Positions 25,415 through 34,194 are shown, counted from the stretch's first letter. The stretch is 54,002 nucleotides of DNA from Photobacterium alginatilyticum (GCF_009910675.1 NZ_RSEJ01000036.1:1-54002); one strand, 5' to 3'. Notes: generated from the letters alone by a model not told the origin. Numbers and translations are program-made.

Positions 25415-26089
25415 ATGAAGGACTTTTTGATCGCTCCATCTATCCTGTCTGCAGATTTTGCTCGTCTTGGCGAGGATGTCGAGAAAGTATTGGCTGCAGG
25501 TGCCGATGTTGTGCACTTTGATGTGATGGACAATCACTATGTACCGAACCTGACATTTGGTGCGCCAGTGTGCAAGGCACTGCGTGATTACGGTATTACA
25601 GCGCCGATTGATGTTCATCTGATGGTTAAGCCAGTCGACCGTATTATTCCTGATTTTGCCAAGGCCGGTGCCACGATGATCACCGTCCATGCCGAGGCTA
25701 CTGAGCACCTGGATCGTACGCTGCAGCTGATCAAAGAACACGGCTGTCAGGCAGGGGTGGTCTTTAACCCGGCTACACCGCTGCACTATCTGGACTACGT
25801 CATGGATAAAGTGGACTTGATCCTGCTGATGTCGGTTAACCCGGGCTTTGGTGGCCAGTCATTCATTCCGAATACGCTGGATAAGCTGCGAGAGGTACGT
25901 AAGCGTATTGAAGCCTCTGGCCGTGAAATTCGCCTGGAAATAGACGGTGGCGTCAAGGTCGACAACATCCGTGAAATTGCCGAGGCGGGTGCGGATATGT
26001 TTGTTGCAGGCTCGGCTATTTTCAGCCAGCCGGACTACAAGGCGGTGATCGATGAAATGCGCGCCGAGCTGGCCAAGGTAGAGCGTTAA
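25415..26089 (+). CDS. rpe: Ribulose-phosphate 3-epimerase
   Basis: Rpe interconverts ribulose 5-phosphate and xylulose 5-phosphate in the pentose phosphate pathway. The 224-residue TIM-barrel protein shows APSILSADFARLGEDV, the metal-binding HFDVMDNHYVPNLT and HLMV, and the C-terminal phosphate-binding DGGVKVDNIREIAEAGADMFVAGSAIF. Its TAA overlaps the gph ATG (TAATG), indicating translational coupling. Confidence 0.98.
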   Translation: MKDFLIAPSILSADFARLGEDVEKVLAAGADVVHFDVMDNHYVPNLTFGAPVCKALRDYGITAPIDVHLMVKPVDRIIPDFAKAGATMITVHAEATEHLDRTLQLIKEHGCQAGVVFNPATPLHYLDYVMDKVDLILLMSVNPGFGGQSFIPNTLDKLREVRKRIEASGREIRLEIDGGVKVDNIREIAEAGADMFVAGSAIFSQPDYKAVIDEMRAELAKVER

Positions 26090-26778
26090 TGGATCATTTC
26101 AAAGGCATTAAGTTTATTGCTTTTGATCTGGACGGAACGCTGCTCGACAGCGTTCCTGATCTGGCAGAAGCGGCCGACCAGGCCATGCGTGCCCTGGGGC
26201 GTCCGGGCGTGACGGTCGAGCAGGTGACTACCTGGATTGGCAACGGTGCCGATATTCTGATTGGCCGGGCGCTAAGCCGTAGCCTTGAGGTAGACCCTGA
26301 GCTTGATCCCGAGTTGCATAAAGAGGCTCGCCAGCTGTTTGACCGTTTTTACGATGCCGGCGGCCATAAGCAGAGCGCGCTTTACGACGGGGTGAAAGAT
26401 ACCCTTGCCGCTTTTCATCAGGCCGGTGTGCCGATGGCTATCGTTACCAACAAGCCTGCCCAGTTTGTTCCGCACCTGTTGGAGCAGCATGGTATCAGTG
26501 ACTATTTTGTCGATGTGATTGGCGGCGATACCTTCCCGCTTAAGAAACCGGATCCTTTTGCCCTGCACTGGTTGATGGAGAAGCACCGGCTGGCCGCATC
26601 AGAAATGCTGATGGTCGGTGATTCACGTAACGATATCTTGGCGGCAAAAGCCGCGACATGTTATGTTGTCGGATTGACCTACGGTTACAATTACGGTCAG
26701 CCGATCAGTGACAGTGAACCCGATATTGTGCTGGATCACTTTAGCCAGTTGGCAGAAGTGGTTAAACTAGACAGCTAG
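26089..26778 (+). CDS. gph: Phosphoglycolate phosphatase
   Basis: Gph is a HAD-superfamily phosphatase that removes 2-phosphoglycolate formed during repair of oxidised DNA ends. The 229-residue protein has the nucleophile motif FDLDGTLLDSVPDL, motif II IVTNKP and the C-terminal MVGDSRNDILAAK acidic motif. It overlaps rpe by one base and precedes trpS, as in E. coli. Confidence 0.97.
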   Translation: MDHFKGIKFIAFDLDGTLLDSVPDLAEAADQAMRALGRPGVTVEQVTTWIGNGADILIGRALSRSLEVDPELDPELHKEARQLFDRFYDAGGHKQSALYDGVKDTLAAFHQAGVPMAIVTNKPAQFVPHLLEQHGISDYFVDVIGGDTFPLKKPDPFALHWLMEKHRLAASEMLMVGDSRNDILAAKAATCYVVGLTYGYNYGQPISDSEPDIVLDHFSQLAEVVKLDS

Positions 26779-26824
26779 TACGATCAGGTCTGCGTATATC
26801 TGACGATAAGTTTTGAATATTAGT

Positions 26825-26852
26825 CAGCGGCACTTGTGCCGCTGCTTATCTT
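26825..26852 (+). terminator. Hairpin between gph and trpS
   Basis: CAGCGGCAC and GTGCCGCTG are perfect 9-base arms with only two bases between, so about seven pairs can form. A short T-rich run (CTTATCTTT) follows. It may partly terminate gph transcripts or define the 5' end of trpS mRNA. Confidence 0.45.
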
Positions 26853-26874
26853 TAGTGACATAGGAAATCCCATC

Positions 26875-27888
26875 ATGAGTAAACCCATTGTATTGAGTGG
26901 CGTCCAGCCTTCTGGCGAATTGAGTATTGGTAACTATTTGGGGGCGTTGCGTCAGTGGGAACAGATGCAGGATGATTATGACTGCCAGTACTGTGTCGTC
27001 GACCTTCACGCTATCACTGTCCGTCAGGATCCGAAGGCGCTTCACGAAGCCACGTTGGATGCATTGGCTATCTGCCTGGCGGTTGGTGTCGATCCTAAGA
27101 AGAGCACGCTGTTTGTTCAGTCGCATGTGCCGGAGCATGCCCAGCTAGGCTGGTTGCTTAACTGTTATACTCAGATGGGTGAACTGAGCCGAATGACCCA
27201 GTTCAAGGACAAATCACAGCGCCATGCCAATGACGTCAATGTCGGCTTGTTTGGCTACCCGGTACTGATGGCTGCCGATATTCTGCTGTACGGGGCGCAC
27301 CAGGTACCAGTGGGCAGCGATCAGAAGCAGCACCTTGAGCTGGCCCGCGATATCGCCACTCGCTTCAATAACATTTACGGTGATGGCGAGGCTATTTTCC
27401 AGGTGCCTGAACCTTATATTCCGGCAATTGGCGCACGTGTTATGAGCCTGCAGGATGCGACCAAGAAAATGTCCAAGTCTGATGACAACCGCAAGAATGT
27501 GATCACCTTGCTGGAAGAGCCTAAGTCGATCATCAAGAAGATCAACAAGGCACAGACAGATACCGAAACCCCGCCGCGCATCGCTCACGGCGTCGACAAG
27601 GCTGGTATCACCAACCTGATGGGCTTGTACTCGGCTGCAACCGGCAAGTCGTTCGAAGAGATTGAAGCCCAGTATCAAGGGGTGGAGATGTACGGCCCGT
27701 TCAAGAAAGATGTTGGTGAAGCGATTGTCGCCATGCTTGAGCCTGTACAGGCGGAATACAAGCGTATCCGTGAAGACCGTGCCTACATGGACTCCGTGAT
27801 GAAAGCCGGTGCCGACAAGGCCTCTGAACGTGCTGCCGTTACCCTGAAGAAGGCTTACGAAGCGGTAGGTTTTGTCACCCGTCCGTAA
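26875..27888 (+). CDS. trpS: Tryptophanyl-tRNA synthetase
   Basis: TrpS charges tRNA-Trp. The 337-residue class I synthetase has the HIGH-equivalent PSGELSIGNYLGAL near residue 10 and KMSKS at about 195. The ATG opening MSKPIVLSGVQPSG fits the family and has a TAGGAAA ribosome binding site. An in-frame ATG 39 bases upstream would add residues that do not match. A terminator follows the gene. Confidence 0.98.
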   Translation: MSKPIVLSGVQPSGELSIGNYLGALRQWEQMQDDYDCQYCVVDLHAITVRQDPKALHEATLDALAICLAVGVDPKKSTLFVQSHVPEHAQLGWLLNCYTQMGELSRMTQFKDKSQRHANDVNVGLFGYPVLMAADILLYGAHQVPVGSDQKQHLELARDIATRFNNIYGDGEAIFQVPEPYIPAIGARVMSLQDATKKMSKSDDNRKNVITLLEEPKSIIKKINKAQTDTETPPRIAHGVDKAGITNLMGLYSAATGKSFEEIEAQYQGVEMYGPFKKDVGEAIVAMLEPVQAEYKRIREDRAYMDSVMKAGADKASERAAVTLKKAYEAVGFVTRP

Positions 27889-27913
27889 GAGAGACTAGGT
27901 GGTAGTATTTATC

Positions 27914-27938
27914 AAAACCGGCCCGATGGCCGGTTTTT
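27914..27938 (+). terminator. trpS intrinsic terminator
   Basis: AACCGGCC (27916-27923) and GGCCGGTT (27928-27935) form a hairpin with a CGAT loop followed by a T-run. Confidence 0.88.
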
Positions 27939-28026
27939 GTTTCATGTTTTTCTGAAATCATGGCTTGCCTTTCTTTTCCCCTATAGCAAAATAGACCGCC
28001 AACTCATCCTGGGAGCTGATGTATCA

Positions 28027-28602
28027 ATGCTGCTGATTATCGACAATTATGACTCTTTCACCTACAACCTGTACCAATACTTCTGCGAGCTGGGCGCAGA
28101 GGTGAAAGTTGTGCGTAATGATGAAATTGATATCGCTGGCATTGAGGCCCTGTCGCCTTCCCACCTGGTGATCTCGCCGGGCCCCTGTACGCCTGATGAT
28201 GCGGGTATTTCGCTGCAGGCCATCGAATATTTTGCCGGTAAGCTGCCGATCCTGGGGGTTTGTCTGGGTCACCAGTCGATTGCACAGGTCTTCGGTGCAA
28301 AAGTGGTGCGTGCCCGTCAGGTGATGCACGGTAAGACATCGCCAGTTGTCCATACCAATTGCAGCGTATTCGAAACCCTGAATAATCCGCTGACTGTTAT
28401 CCGTTACCATTCGCTGGTGGTAAAGGCCGATACATTACCGGATTGTTTTGAAGTGACGGCCTGGACTGAGCGCGAGGGTGAGTTCGACGAAATCATGGGA
28501 ATCGCCCACAAGACGCTGCCGATCGAAGGGGTGCAATTCCATCCTGAGAGTATTTTGACCGAACAGGGTCACCAGCTTCTGGCTAACTTTCTGCGCCGCT
28601 AA
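28027..28602 (+). CDS. pabA: Aminodeoxychorismate/anthranilate synthase glutamine amidotransferase subunit
   Basis: The 191-residue class I glutamine amidotransferase supplies ammonia to PabB for 4-amino-4-deoxychorismate (folate) and may also serve anthranilate synthase. It begins MLLIIDNYDSFTYNLYQYF and has the nucleophile elbow GVCLGHQ (Cys about 79) and the VQFHPES catalytic His-Glu. The N-terminal methionine just before LLIIDNYDSF was chosen; an upstream in-frame ATG lies in the trpS terminator. In many gammaproteobacteria pabA lies near argD and crp, as here. Confidence 0.93.
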   Translation: MLLIIDNYDSFTYNLYQYFCELGAEVKVVRNDEIDIAGIEALSPSHLVISPGPCTPDDAGISLQAIEYFAGKLPILGVCLGHQSIAQVFGAKVVRARQVMHGKTSPVVHTNCSVFETLNNPLTVIRYHSLVVKADTLPDCFEVTAWTEREGEFDEIMGIAHKTLPIEGVQFHPESILTEQGHQLLANFLRR

Positions 28603-29012
28603 CAGAACAAAAAGTACAGCAACAGGATTTTCTGCTGAATGAGCCTCTGACGCAGTCAATAATCTACTCACCAGGTTGCGGAATTTTCTTTGCCTTTCGA
28701 TTGGAAAGGTCCGTAAATCTGTCTTATTTCCGCGATCCTCATCACTTTTTTTAACATTTTGTTGGCGTTTTTCAGGAAAATCCTCTGGCAAGCTTATGCA
28801 CTAGAGGTGAAGCCCACAGCCTTTATTTCCTCAGCGGAAATACACTTTTTTCCATTGTGTTGTTAATAAATTTCCCTCAAACCCGCATAAATATGTATTC
28901 AACAGAGCGTTAGCCAACCCAGATAAAGGATAAAAAAAATATTCTGCTATTGGAATTGGTTAATAAAATGTAAATACTATGCTTAAGACGCAATACACAG
29001 AAGGAAAGGATG
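28603..29012. other. pabA-argD intergenic region
   Basis: These 410 bases hold no supportable gene. Imperfect dyads occur (CCTTTC-GATTG-GAAAGG near 28695), but I see no clear terminator with a T-run. One ArgR-type box lies at 28886-28903. The last 100 bases are A/T-rich and likely contain the argD promoter. Confidence 0.4.
28886..28903. promoter_or_regulatory. Candidate ARG box upstream of argD/astC
   Basis: TAAAT-ATGT-ATTCA matches the ArgR half-sites TGAAT and ATTCA with one change, about 110 bp before argD. A good 3-bp-spaced second box is not obvious, which lowers confidence. Confidence 0.45.
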
Positions 29013-30227
29013 ATGGCAATGGAGCACAAAGTAGGACGTCAGCTGTTTGACGAGGTGATGGTACCTTGTTATTCCCCGATGCAGATCGTACCGGTTAAAG
29101 GCCAGGGTGCGCGTGTGTGGGACCAGGACGACCGGGAGTATATTGATTTTGCCGGCGGTATCGCAGTGAGCTGTCTGGGCCATTGTCACCCTGTTATGGT
29201 CAATGCACTCAAGGAGCAGGCCGACAAGCTATGGCATTTAAGTAATGTCATGACCAACGAGCCGGCGCTGCGTCTGGCGAAAAAGCTGACCGAGCACAGT
29301 TTTGCCGAAAAGGTGTTCTTTGCCAACTCCGGTGCCGAGGCTAACGAGGCAGCGCTGAAGCTGGCCCGTCGTTATGCGGCCGATAAGTTTGGCCCGGAAA
29401 AATCTGAAATTATCTCATTCCAGCAGGGTTTCCATGGCCGTACCTTCTTCACCGTAACCGTCGGTGGCCAGGCTGCCTATTCTGACGGCTTCGGCCCGAA
29501 ACCCGGTGACGTAACCCACTTGGTATACAACGACCTGTCGACACTGGCCGAGCATATGTCAGAGCGTACCTGTGCTGTGATGATGGAGCCGCTGCAGGGG
29601 GAAGGCGGGATCATTTCGCCGACTCAGGAATTTATCCAGGGTGTACGTGAACTCTGCGACAAGCACAATGCCCTGCTGATCTTTGACGAGGTCCAGACGG
29701 GTAATGGCCGTACCGGTGACTTCTATGCCTACCAGGGGCTGGGTGTCACGCCGGATATCCTCAGCACCGCGAAATCACTGGGCGGTGGTTTCCCGATTGG
29801 TGCCATGCTGACAACCTCTGAGCTGGCTGTTCACCTGAAGGTCGGTACACACGGCTCGACTTACGGTGGCAACCCGCTGGCCTGTGCCGTTGCCGAAGCA
29901 GTCGTGGACGAAGTGACCAAACCTGAGGTACTGGATGGCGTTAAACAGCGCGAGCAGTGGTTCCGCGAAGGACTGGCGCAAATCAATGCTAAGTACCCAA
30001 TCTTTGATGAAGTGCGCGGCAAAGGCTTGCTACTTGGTGCAGCCCTGAATGAAGAATGGCAGGGGCGCGCCCGCGACATTTTGCTGGCGGCCGGTGAAGA
30101 AGGCCTGATGGTACTGGTCGCCGGTGCTAACGTAGTGCGCTTTACCCCGTCACTGGTGATCGACAAGGCTGATATCGATGAAGGCATGGCCCGCCTTGAG
30201 CGCGCGATTGCCAAGTTGTATCAATAA
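29013..30227 (+). CDS. argD: Acetylornithine/succinylornithine aminotransferase
   Basis: This 404-residue PLP enzyme of class III transaminates N-acetylornithine in arginine synthesis and succinylornithine in the AST degradation pathway, so it may be called argD or astC. Landmarks are FANSGAEANEAALKLAR, FHGRTFFTVTVGG, DEVQTGNGRTG, and the PLP lysine in STAKSLGGGFP. Three ATGs compete at the start (29010, 29013, 29019); the second has the best spacing from AAGGA. It lies directly upstream of astA and astD, which favours a catabolic role. As the only such gene in the window, it may serve both pathways. Confidence 0.95.
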   Translation: MAMEHKVGRQLFDEVMVPCYSPMQIVPVKGQGARVWDQDDREYIDFAGGIAVSCLGHCHPVMVNALKEQADKLWHLSNVMTNEPALRLAKKLTEHSFAEKVFFANSGAEANEAALKLARRYAADKFGPEKSEIISFQQGFHGRTFFTVTVGGQAAYSDGFGPKPGDVTHLVYNDLSTLAEHMSERTCAVMMEPLQGEGGIISPTQEFIQGVRELCDKHNALLIFDEVQTGNGRTGDFYAYQGLGVTPDILSTAKSLGGGFPIGAMLTTSELAVHLKVGTHGSTYGGNPLACAVAEAVVDEVTKPEVLDGVKQREQWFREGLAQINAKYPIFDEVRGKGLLLGAALNEEWQGRARDILLAAGEEGLMVLVAGANVVRFTPSLVIDKADIDEGMARLERAIAKLYQ

Positions 30228-30274
30228 AAAGTTACACCAATAAAAAAAGCGACATCAATAAATTTGTTTATACA

Positions 30275-30305
30275 TGCAGTGGCTGGCAGGAGCCTGGCCA
30301 CTGCA
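30275..30305 (+). repeat. Stem-loop between argD and astA
   Basis: TGCAGTGGC (30275-30283) and GCCACTGCA (30297-30305) are perfect arms, with a further GGC-AGGA-GCC stem inside. No T-run follows, so this looks more like an mRNA-stabilising or processing hairpin within the operon than a terminator. Confidence 0.5.
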
Positions 30306-30360
30306 GTTGCCTGCCTCTGAATAAGAAATGGCAATATCCACGACTAGAAAACAATGAGCT

Positions 30361-30376
30361 AGCGGCGCTTGCCGCT
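30361..30376 (+). repeat. Second stem-loop just before astA
   Basis: AGCGGC-GCTT-GCCGCT is a compact GC-rich hairpin that ends ten bases before the astA Shine-Dalgarno (AGGAGGG). It could affect translation or mark an mRNA end. Confidence 0.5.
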
Positions 30377-30398
30377 ACCTGCATCAGGAGGGAGTTCG

Positions 30399-31415
30399 AT
30401 GCTGGTTATACGTCCTATTACTGAAGCCGACTTACCGGCGCTAATGCAATGCGCCGAAGAGTCCGGTCATGGTTTTACTTCACTACCGGTGAATGAAGAA
30501 ATCCTGCGCAACAGGATTGAACACTCGGTGGAGAGCTTTGCCAAAGCCGTCACCAAGCCGGGGCCGGAAGGTTACCTGATGGTGGCAGAAGACACCAAGA
30601 CGGGAGAAATTGCCGGTACGACAGCAATAGAAGCCGCTATCGGCCTGGACAATCCCTTTTATACCTACCACCTGAGTACCGTGGTTCACTCATCTCGCCG
30701 TCTTAATGTTCACAATGTGGTGAAAGTGCTGACATTTGGTAATGACTACACCGGTGTGAGCGAGCTATGCACCCTGTTCTTGCGTCCGGAATGGCGTCAG
30801 GGGCTTAACGGACGCCTGCTGTCGAAGTGCCGTTTTATGATGATGGCCGAGCACCCGGAGCGATTCGACACCACGGTGATCGCCGAAATGCGCGGCGTTT
30901 CCGATGAGGAAGGGCATTCGCCGTTCTGGGAATGGTTGAAAGAGCACTTCTTCTCGATTGATTTTACGTTGGCAGACTACCTGACCGGGATTGGTAAAAA
31001 AGGCTTTATTGCCGACCTGATGCCGAAGCTGCCGATTTACGTCAACCTGCTTAGCCCGGAAGCCCAGGCGGTGATTGGCGAGGTACATGAAAAAACACGC
31101 CCGGCACTGCGTTTGCTCGAAAAAGAAGGGTTTAGCTGCCGCGGCTATGTCGACATTTTTGATGCCGGCCCGACTGTCGAGTGTGATACCCGCAATATCG
31201 AGTCGGTACGTCACTCTCAGCGTTGCACCGTGGTGATTGGCGAGTCTGCGACAGGCAAAGACTGCATTATCAGTAACAGCTCATTTGAGAATTTCCGGGC
31301 GGTTGTCGGTAAGGTCGTCCTTGATGAAGAGAAGGCGATCGCGCAGATGGACGCGGAAATGGCAGAAGCACTGCAGGTGAAAAATGGTGATCAGGTTCGC
31401 CTGATTGCGCAATAA
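30399..31415 (+). CDS. astA: Arginine N-succinyltransferase
   Basis: AstA transfers succinyl from succinyl-CoA to arginine, the first step of the arginine succinyltransferase catabolic pathway. The 338-residue protein starts MLVIRPITEADLPALMQCA, with a GNAT-like fold, and has YHLSTVVHSSRRLNVHN and the TLFLRPEWRQGLNGRLLS segment. The start follows AGGAGGG by five bases; an upstream in-frame ATG is rejected. It lies between argD/astC and astD, but astB and astE are not in this window. Confidence 0.95.
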   Translation: MLVIRPITEADLPALMQCAEESGHGFTSLPVNEEILRNRIEHSVESFAKAVTKPGPEGYLMVAEDTKTGEIAGTTAIEAAIGLDNPFYTYHLSTVVHSSRRLNVHNVVKVLTFGNDYTGVSELCTLFLRPEWRQGLNGRLLSKCRFMMMAEHPERFDTTVIAEMRGVSDEEGHSPFWEWLKEHFFSIDFTLADYLTGIGKKGFIADLMPKLPIYVNLLSPEAQAVIGEVHEKTRPALRLLEKEGFSCRGYVDIFDAGPTVECDTRNIESVRHSQRCTVVIGESATGKDCIISNSSFENFRAVVGKVVLDEEKAIAQMDAEMAEALQVKNGDQVRLIAQ

Positions 31416-31433
31416 AAAGGACGGGAGAACATC

Positions 31434-32891
31434 ATGACACAATGGATAGCAGGAAACTGGCAGGAAGGTAATGGCGAAGCGATGCAGTCACTGAATCCGT
31501 TCAGCGGTGAGGTGATCTGGCAGGGAAAAGGCGCGACTGCCGAGCAGGTCGAGCTAGCTGTTGCCGGTGCCCGTCAGGCTCTCCTGAGCTGGCGTAAAAC
31601 AGCCTTTAGTGAACGTCAGGCCATCGTTGAGCGTTTTGCCGAGCTGGTCAAAGAAAACAGCGAACATATTGCCTGCACCATTGCCGAGGAAACCGGTAAG
31701 CCGTTGTGGGAGACCCGAACGGAAGCCGGGGCGATGGTCGGCAAGATAGCCATCTCGCTACGCGCCTATGATGAGCGTACCGGCCACAAACAGAAACAAG
31801 TGGCCGGAAGCCAGGCAATCCTGCGTCACCGTCCGCTGGGTGTCATGGCAGTCTTCGGTCCTTATAACTTCCCGGGCCACTTGCCTAACGGCCACATTGT
31901 ACCAGCGCTGCTGGCCGGTAATACCGTTGTATTCAAACCGTCAGAACTGACGCCGAAAATTGCCGAAGAGACCATGAAGCTGTGGCAGCAGGCCGGCTTG
32001 CCAGGCGGGGTGATTAATCTGGTTCAGGGGGCCCGTGCCACGGGTGAGGCTCTGGCGGGCTCTTCCGGTATCGATGGCTTGCTGTTTACCGGCAGCGCCA
32101 ACACCGGTCATATCCTCCACCGTCAGTTTGCCGGTCAGCCGGGCAAGATGCTGGCGCTTGAGATGGGCGGCAATAACCCGATGGTTATCTCCGAGGGCTA
32201 TGGCGAGCTGGAAGCGACTGTCTACACTATTATTCAGTCAGCCTTTATCAGTGCCGGACAGCGCTGTACCTGTGCCCGTCGGTTGTATCTGCCGCAGGGC
32301 GAGAAGGGGGATGCGCTGCTGGCGCGTCTGATCGAGGCCACATCGCAGCTTCTTATCGACGGCCCGTTTGCCGAGCCGCAGCCATTTATGGGGCCGCAGA
32401 TCTCTGAGGCGGCCGCTGACGGTATCATCCGTGCACAGGCCAACCTGGTGAGTCTGGGAGGCGAAGTCCTGCTCGAAGCCAAGCGTGGCCAGGGAGCGAT
32501 AGTGACGCCGGCGATCATCGAGGTGAGCAAGGTGGCCGAGCTACCGGATGAAGAGTACTTTGGTCCGTTGCTACAGGTCGTTCGTTATCGGGACTTGGAG
32601 CAGGCGGTAACGCTGGCCAATGATACCCGCTACGGTTTGTCGGCAGGGCTTGTTTCTACCAGTGATGAAGAGTGGCAATACTTTATTGATCACATTCGTG
32701 CCGGGATTGTAAACCGTAACCGGCAGCTAACCGGGGCCAGTGGTGATGCACCGTTTGGCGGACCGGGCGCCTCCGGTAATCTACGACCGAGTGCATATTA
32801 CGCTGCGGATTACTGTGCGTATCCGATGGCATCGATGGAAGGTGAACAGACCGAGTTACCGGCTCAGCTATCACCGGGTATCAAGCTGTAA
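31434..32891 (+). CDS. astD: Succinylglutamate-semialdehyde dehydrogenase
   Basis: AstD oxidises N-succinylglutamate semialdehyde with NAD in the AST pathway. The 485-residue aldehyde dehydrogenase has the Rossmann segment FTGSANTGHILHRQFAG, the general-base region LALEMGGNNPMV, the catalytic cysteine in SAGQRCTCARRL (about residue 280), and EEYFGPLLQV. It begins 18 bases after astA and is followed at 42 bases by the DUF1338 gene, so all are probably co-transcribed. Confidence 0.95.
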   Translation: MTQWIAGNWQEGNGEAMQSLNPFSGEVIWQGKGATAEQVELAVAGARQALLSWRKTAFSERQAIVERFAELVKENSEHIACTIAEETGKPLWETRTEAGAMVGKIAISLRAYDERTGHKQKQVAGSQAILRHRPLGVMAVFGPYNFPGHLPNGHIVPALLAGNTVVFKPSELTPKIAEETMKLWQQAGLPGGVINLVQGARATGEALAGSSGIDGLLFTGSANTGHILHRQFAGQPGKMLALEMGGNNPMVISEGYGELEATVYTIIQSAFISAGQRCTCARRLYLPQGEKGDALLARLIEATSQLLIDGPFAEPQPFMGPQISEAAADGIIRAQANLVSLGGEVLLEAKRGQGAIVTPAIIEVSKVAELPDEEYFGPLLQVVRYRDLEQAVTLANDTRYGLSAGLVSTSDEEWQYFIDHIRAGIVNRNRQLTGASGDAPFGGPGASGNLRPSAYYAADYCAYPMASMEGEQTELPAQLSPGIKL

Positions 32892-32933
32892 GCGCGAGAG
32901 AGCGGCATTAATCGACAAGGGGATAGCATCATC

Positions 32934-33728
32934 ATGGAAAGGGTTGAACAACTGTTTAATGCGCTGTGGCAAGATTATACCCAGCGTCTATGTCCGTCGG
33001 CAGGTCAGGTTCATGATCTGCTGGAGGAAGGCGAGCCCCTGCTCAATGATCATATTGCGCTGCGGACGTTTAACCTTCCGCAGGTCGGGCTTGACCGCCT
33101 GGCTGCGCCGTTTATTGCCATCGGCTATAAACCGTGCGGCAGGTACCACTTCGAGGCCAAGAAGCTCTATGCCGAGCACTTTGAGCACCCGAATCCGTTG
33201 GCTCCTAAGGTTTTTATCAGCGAATTGATGGTGGGGCAGTTCTCGTCATTGCTGCAGGAGACGGTACGCGATCTGGTTAACCAGGTACCGGAAGAAGCCA
33301 TGCATGATCCGGCGTTTCTTTACGGCGGGCGGTTATGGGATCTGGACTATGCGACCTATGAGCTGTTGTCGGCAGAAAGTGAATATGCCGGTTGGTTGGC
33401 GGCGCATGGCTTTGGTGCCAACCATTTTACCGTCAGCATTAATCAGCTGGAGCAGTTCACCGAAATTCAGGAAGTGAATCACCTGCTACGTCACAACGGT
33501 TTTGTGATCAATGAGTCAGGCGGGGAAGTCAAGGGTAGCCCGGAGGTGATGCTGGAGCAGTCTTCAACAATGGCCGATCGGGTTCCTGTCAACTTTTCCG
33601 ATGGCGTTCGCGAGGTGCCGGGTGGCTTCTATGAGTTTGCCAAGCGCTATCCAACCGCTGATGGTGAACTGTACCGGGGATTTGTCGAGGCCTCGGCCGA
33701 CAAGATCTTCGAAAGTACTAATCAGTAG
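32934..33728 (+). CDS. DUF1338 family protein, putative metal-dependent 2-oxoacid oxygenase
   Basis: The 264-residue protein belongs to DUF1338. A longer family member, HglS, is a 2-oxoadipate dioxygenase/decarboxylase in lysine catabolism, using a metal held by two His and one Glu. Here H40 in NDHIALRTF, H164 in ANHFTVSIN and E234 in GGFYEFAKRY fit that triad by motif context and order. The protein is much shorter than HglS. It is the last gene of the argD-astA-astD block and ends at a strong terminator. An oxoacid produced in arginine/ornithine degradation is a plausible substrate, but this is inference. Confidence 0.75.
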   Translation: MERVEQLFNALWQDYTQRLCPSAGQVHDLLEEGEPLLNDHIALRTFNLPQVGLDRLAAPFIAIGYKPCGRYHFEAKKLYAEHFEHPNPLAPKVFISELMVGQFSSLLQETVRDLVNQVPEEAMHDPAFLYGGRLWDLDYATYELLSAESEYAGWLAAHGFGANHFTVSINQLEQFTEIQEVNHLLRHNGFVINESGGEVKGSPEVMLEQSSTMADRVPVNFSDGVREVPGGFYEFAKRYPTADGELYRGFVEASADKIFESTNQ

Positions 33729-33751
33729 TTACAGTAATTAAGCTAAGCACT

Positions 33752-33794
33752 AAATCCACGGCTGCCATGGGTGGCCGTGGATTTTATGTTTTTA
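33752..33794 (+). terminator. Terminator of the ast operon
   Basis: AAATCCACGGC (33752-33762) and GCCGTGGATTT (33774-33784) are perfect 11-base arms; T-rich sequence follows. Confidence 0.85.
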
Positions 33795-33804
33795 GCCCAT
33801 GTGG

Positions 33805-33999
33805 CTAGTGCTGGCTGTCCAGCGGAGGGAGCCATGGACTGTCATTGCCCTGATGGCGGCTGGTGGAGTCAAATGTTGTCTGCTGTTCCAGATAGTGACG
33901 CTGGCCGCTAAAGCCCGTCAGCTCGACGGTCGCCGGCAGCGTTTGGATCACGGCAGGTGGAGTGTTGCCTGCATTCGGTGCAAAGCGTTCAATATCCAT
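33805..33999 (-). CDS. Possible small hypothetical protein (64 aa)
   Basis: The frame MDIERFAPNAGNTPPAVIQT continues to LPPLDSQH over 64 codons. It is preceded by GGAA about nine bases before ATG. It is hydrophilic, rich in Thr, Ser, Gln and Pro, with no signal peptide or membrane segment, and may be intrinsically disordered. The same frame stays open upstream to a GTG at 34194, which would give 129 residues including a Cys-rich stretch (DCSSCDPHHQC). It lies between the ast terminator and the crp terminator, so it would need its own promoter. I do not recognise the family; a non-coding region is possible. Confidence 0.4.
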   Translation of the reverse strand: MDIERFAPNAGNTPPAVIQTLPATVELTGFSGQRHYLEQQTTFDSTSRHQGNDSPWLPPLDSQH

Positions 34000-34194
34000 A
34001 TAATTGCGTTCCGTATTATCCGAACGGTATCTGACGCCACTTCCGTTATTGGGGCCAGACTGCGAAGTGTATACAATATACATATGCACAATGTAGCATT
34101 GATGGTGGGGATCGCAAGAGGAACAATCGTGAGCGTTGTAGCAAATTATGTCTGAAGCTATTACATTGATGCCCAGCAGGTATACGTCGGACAC

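Noticed and set aside
33799..34155. 118-codon plus-strand frame between the DUF1338 gene and crp
   Set aside because: Its start overlaps the ast terminator region, it has no ribosome binding site at proper spacing and its composition is unlike a protein; the minus-strand frame is more plausible.
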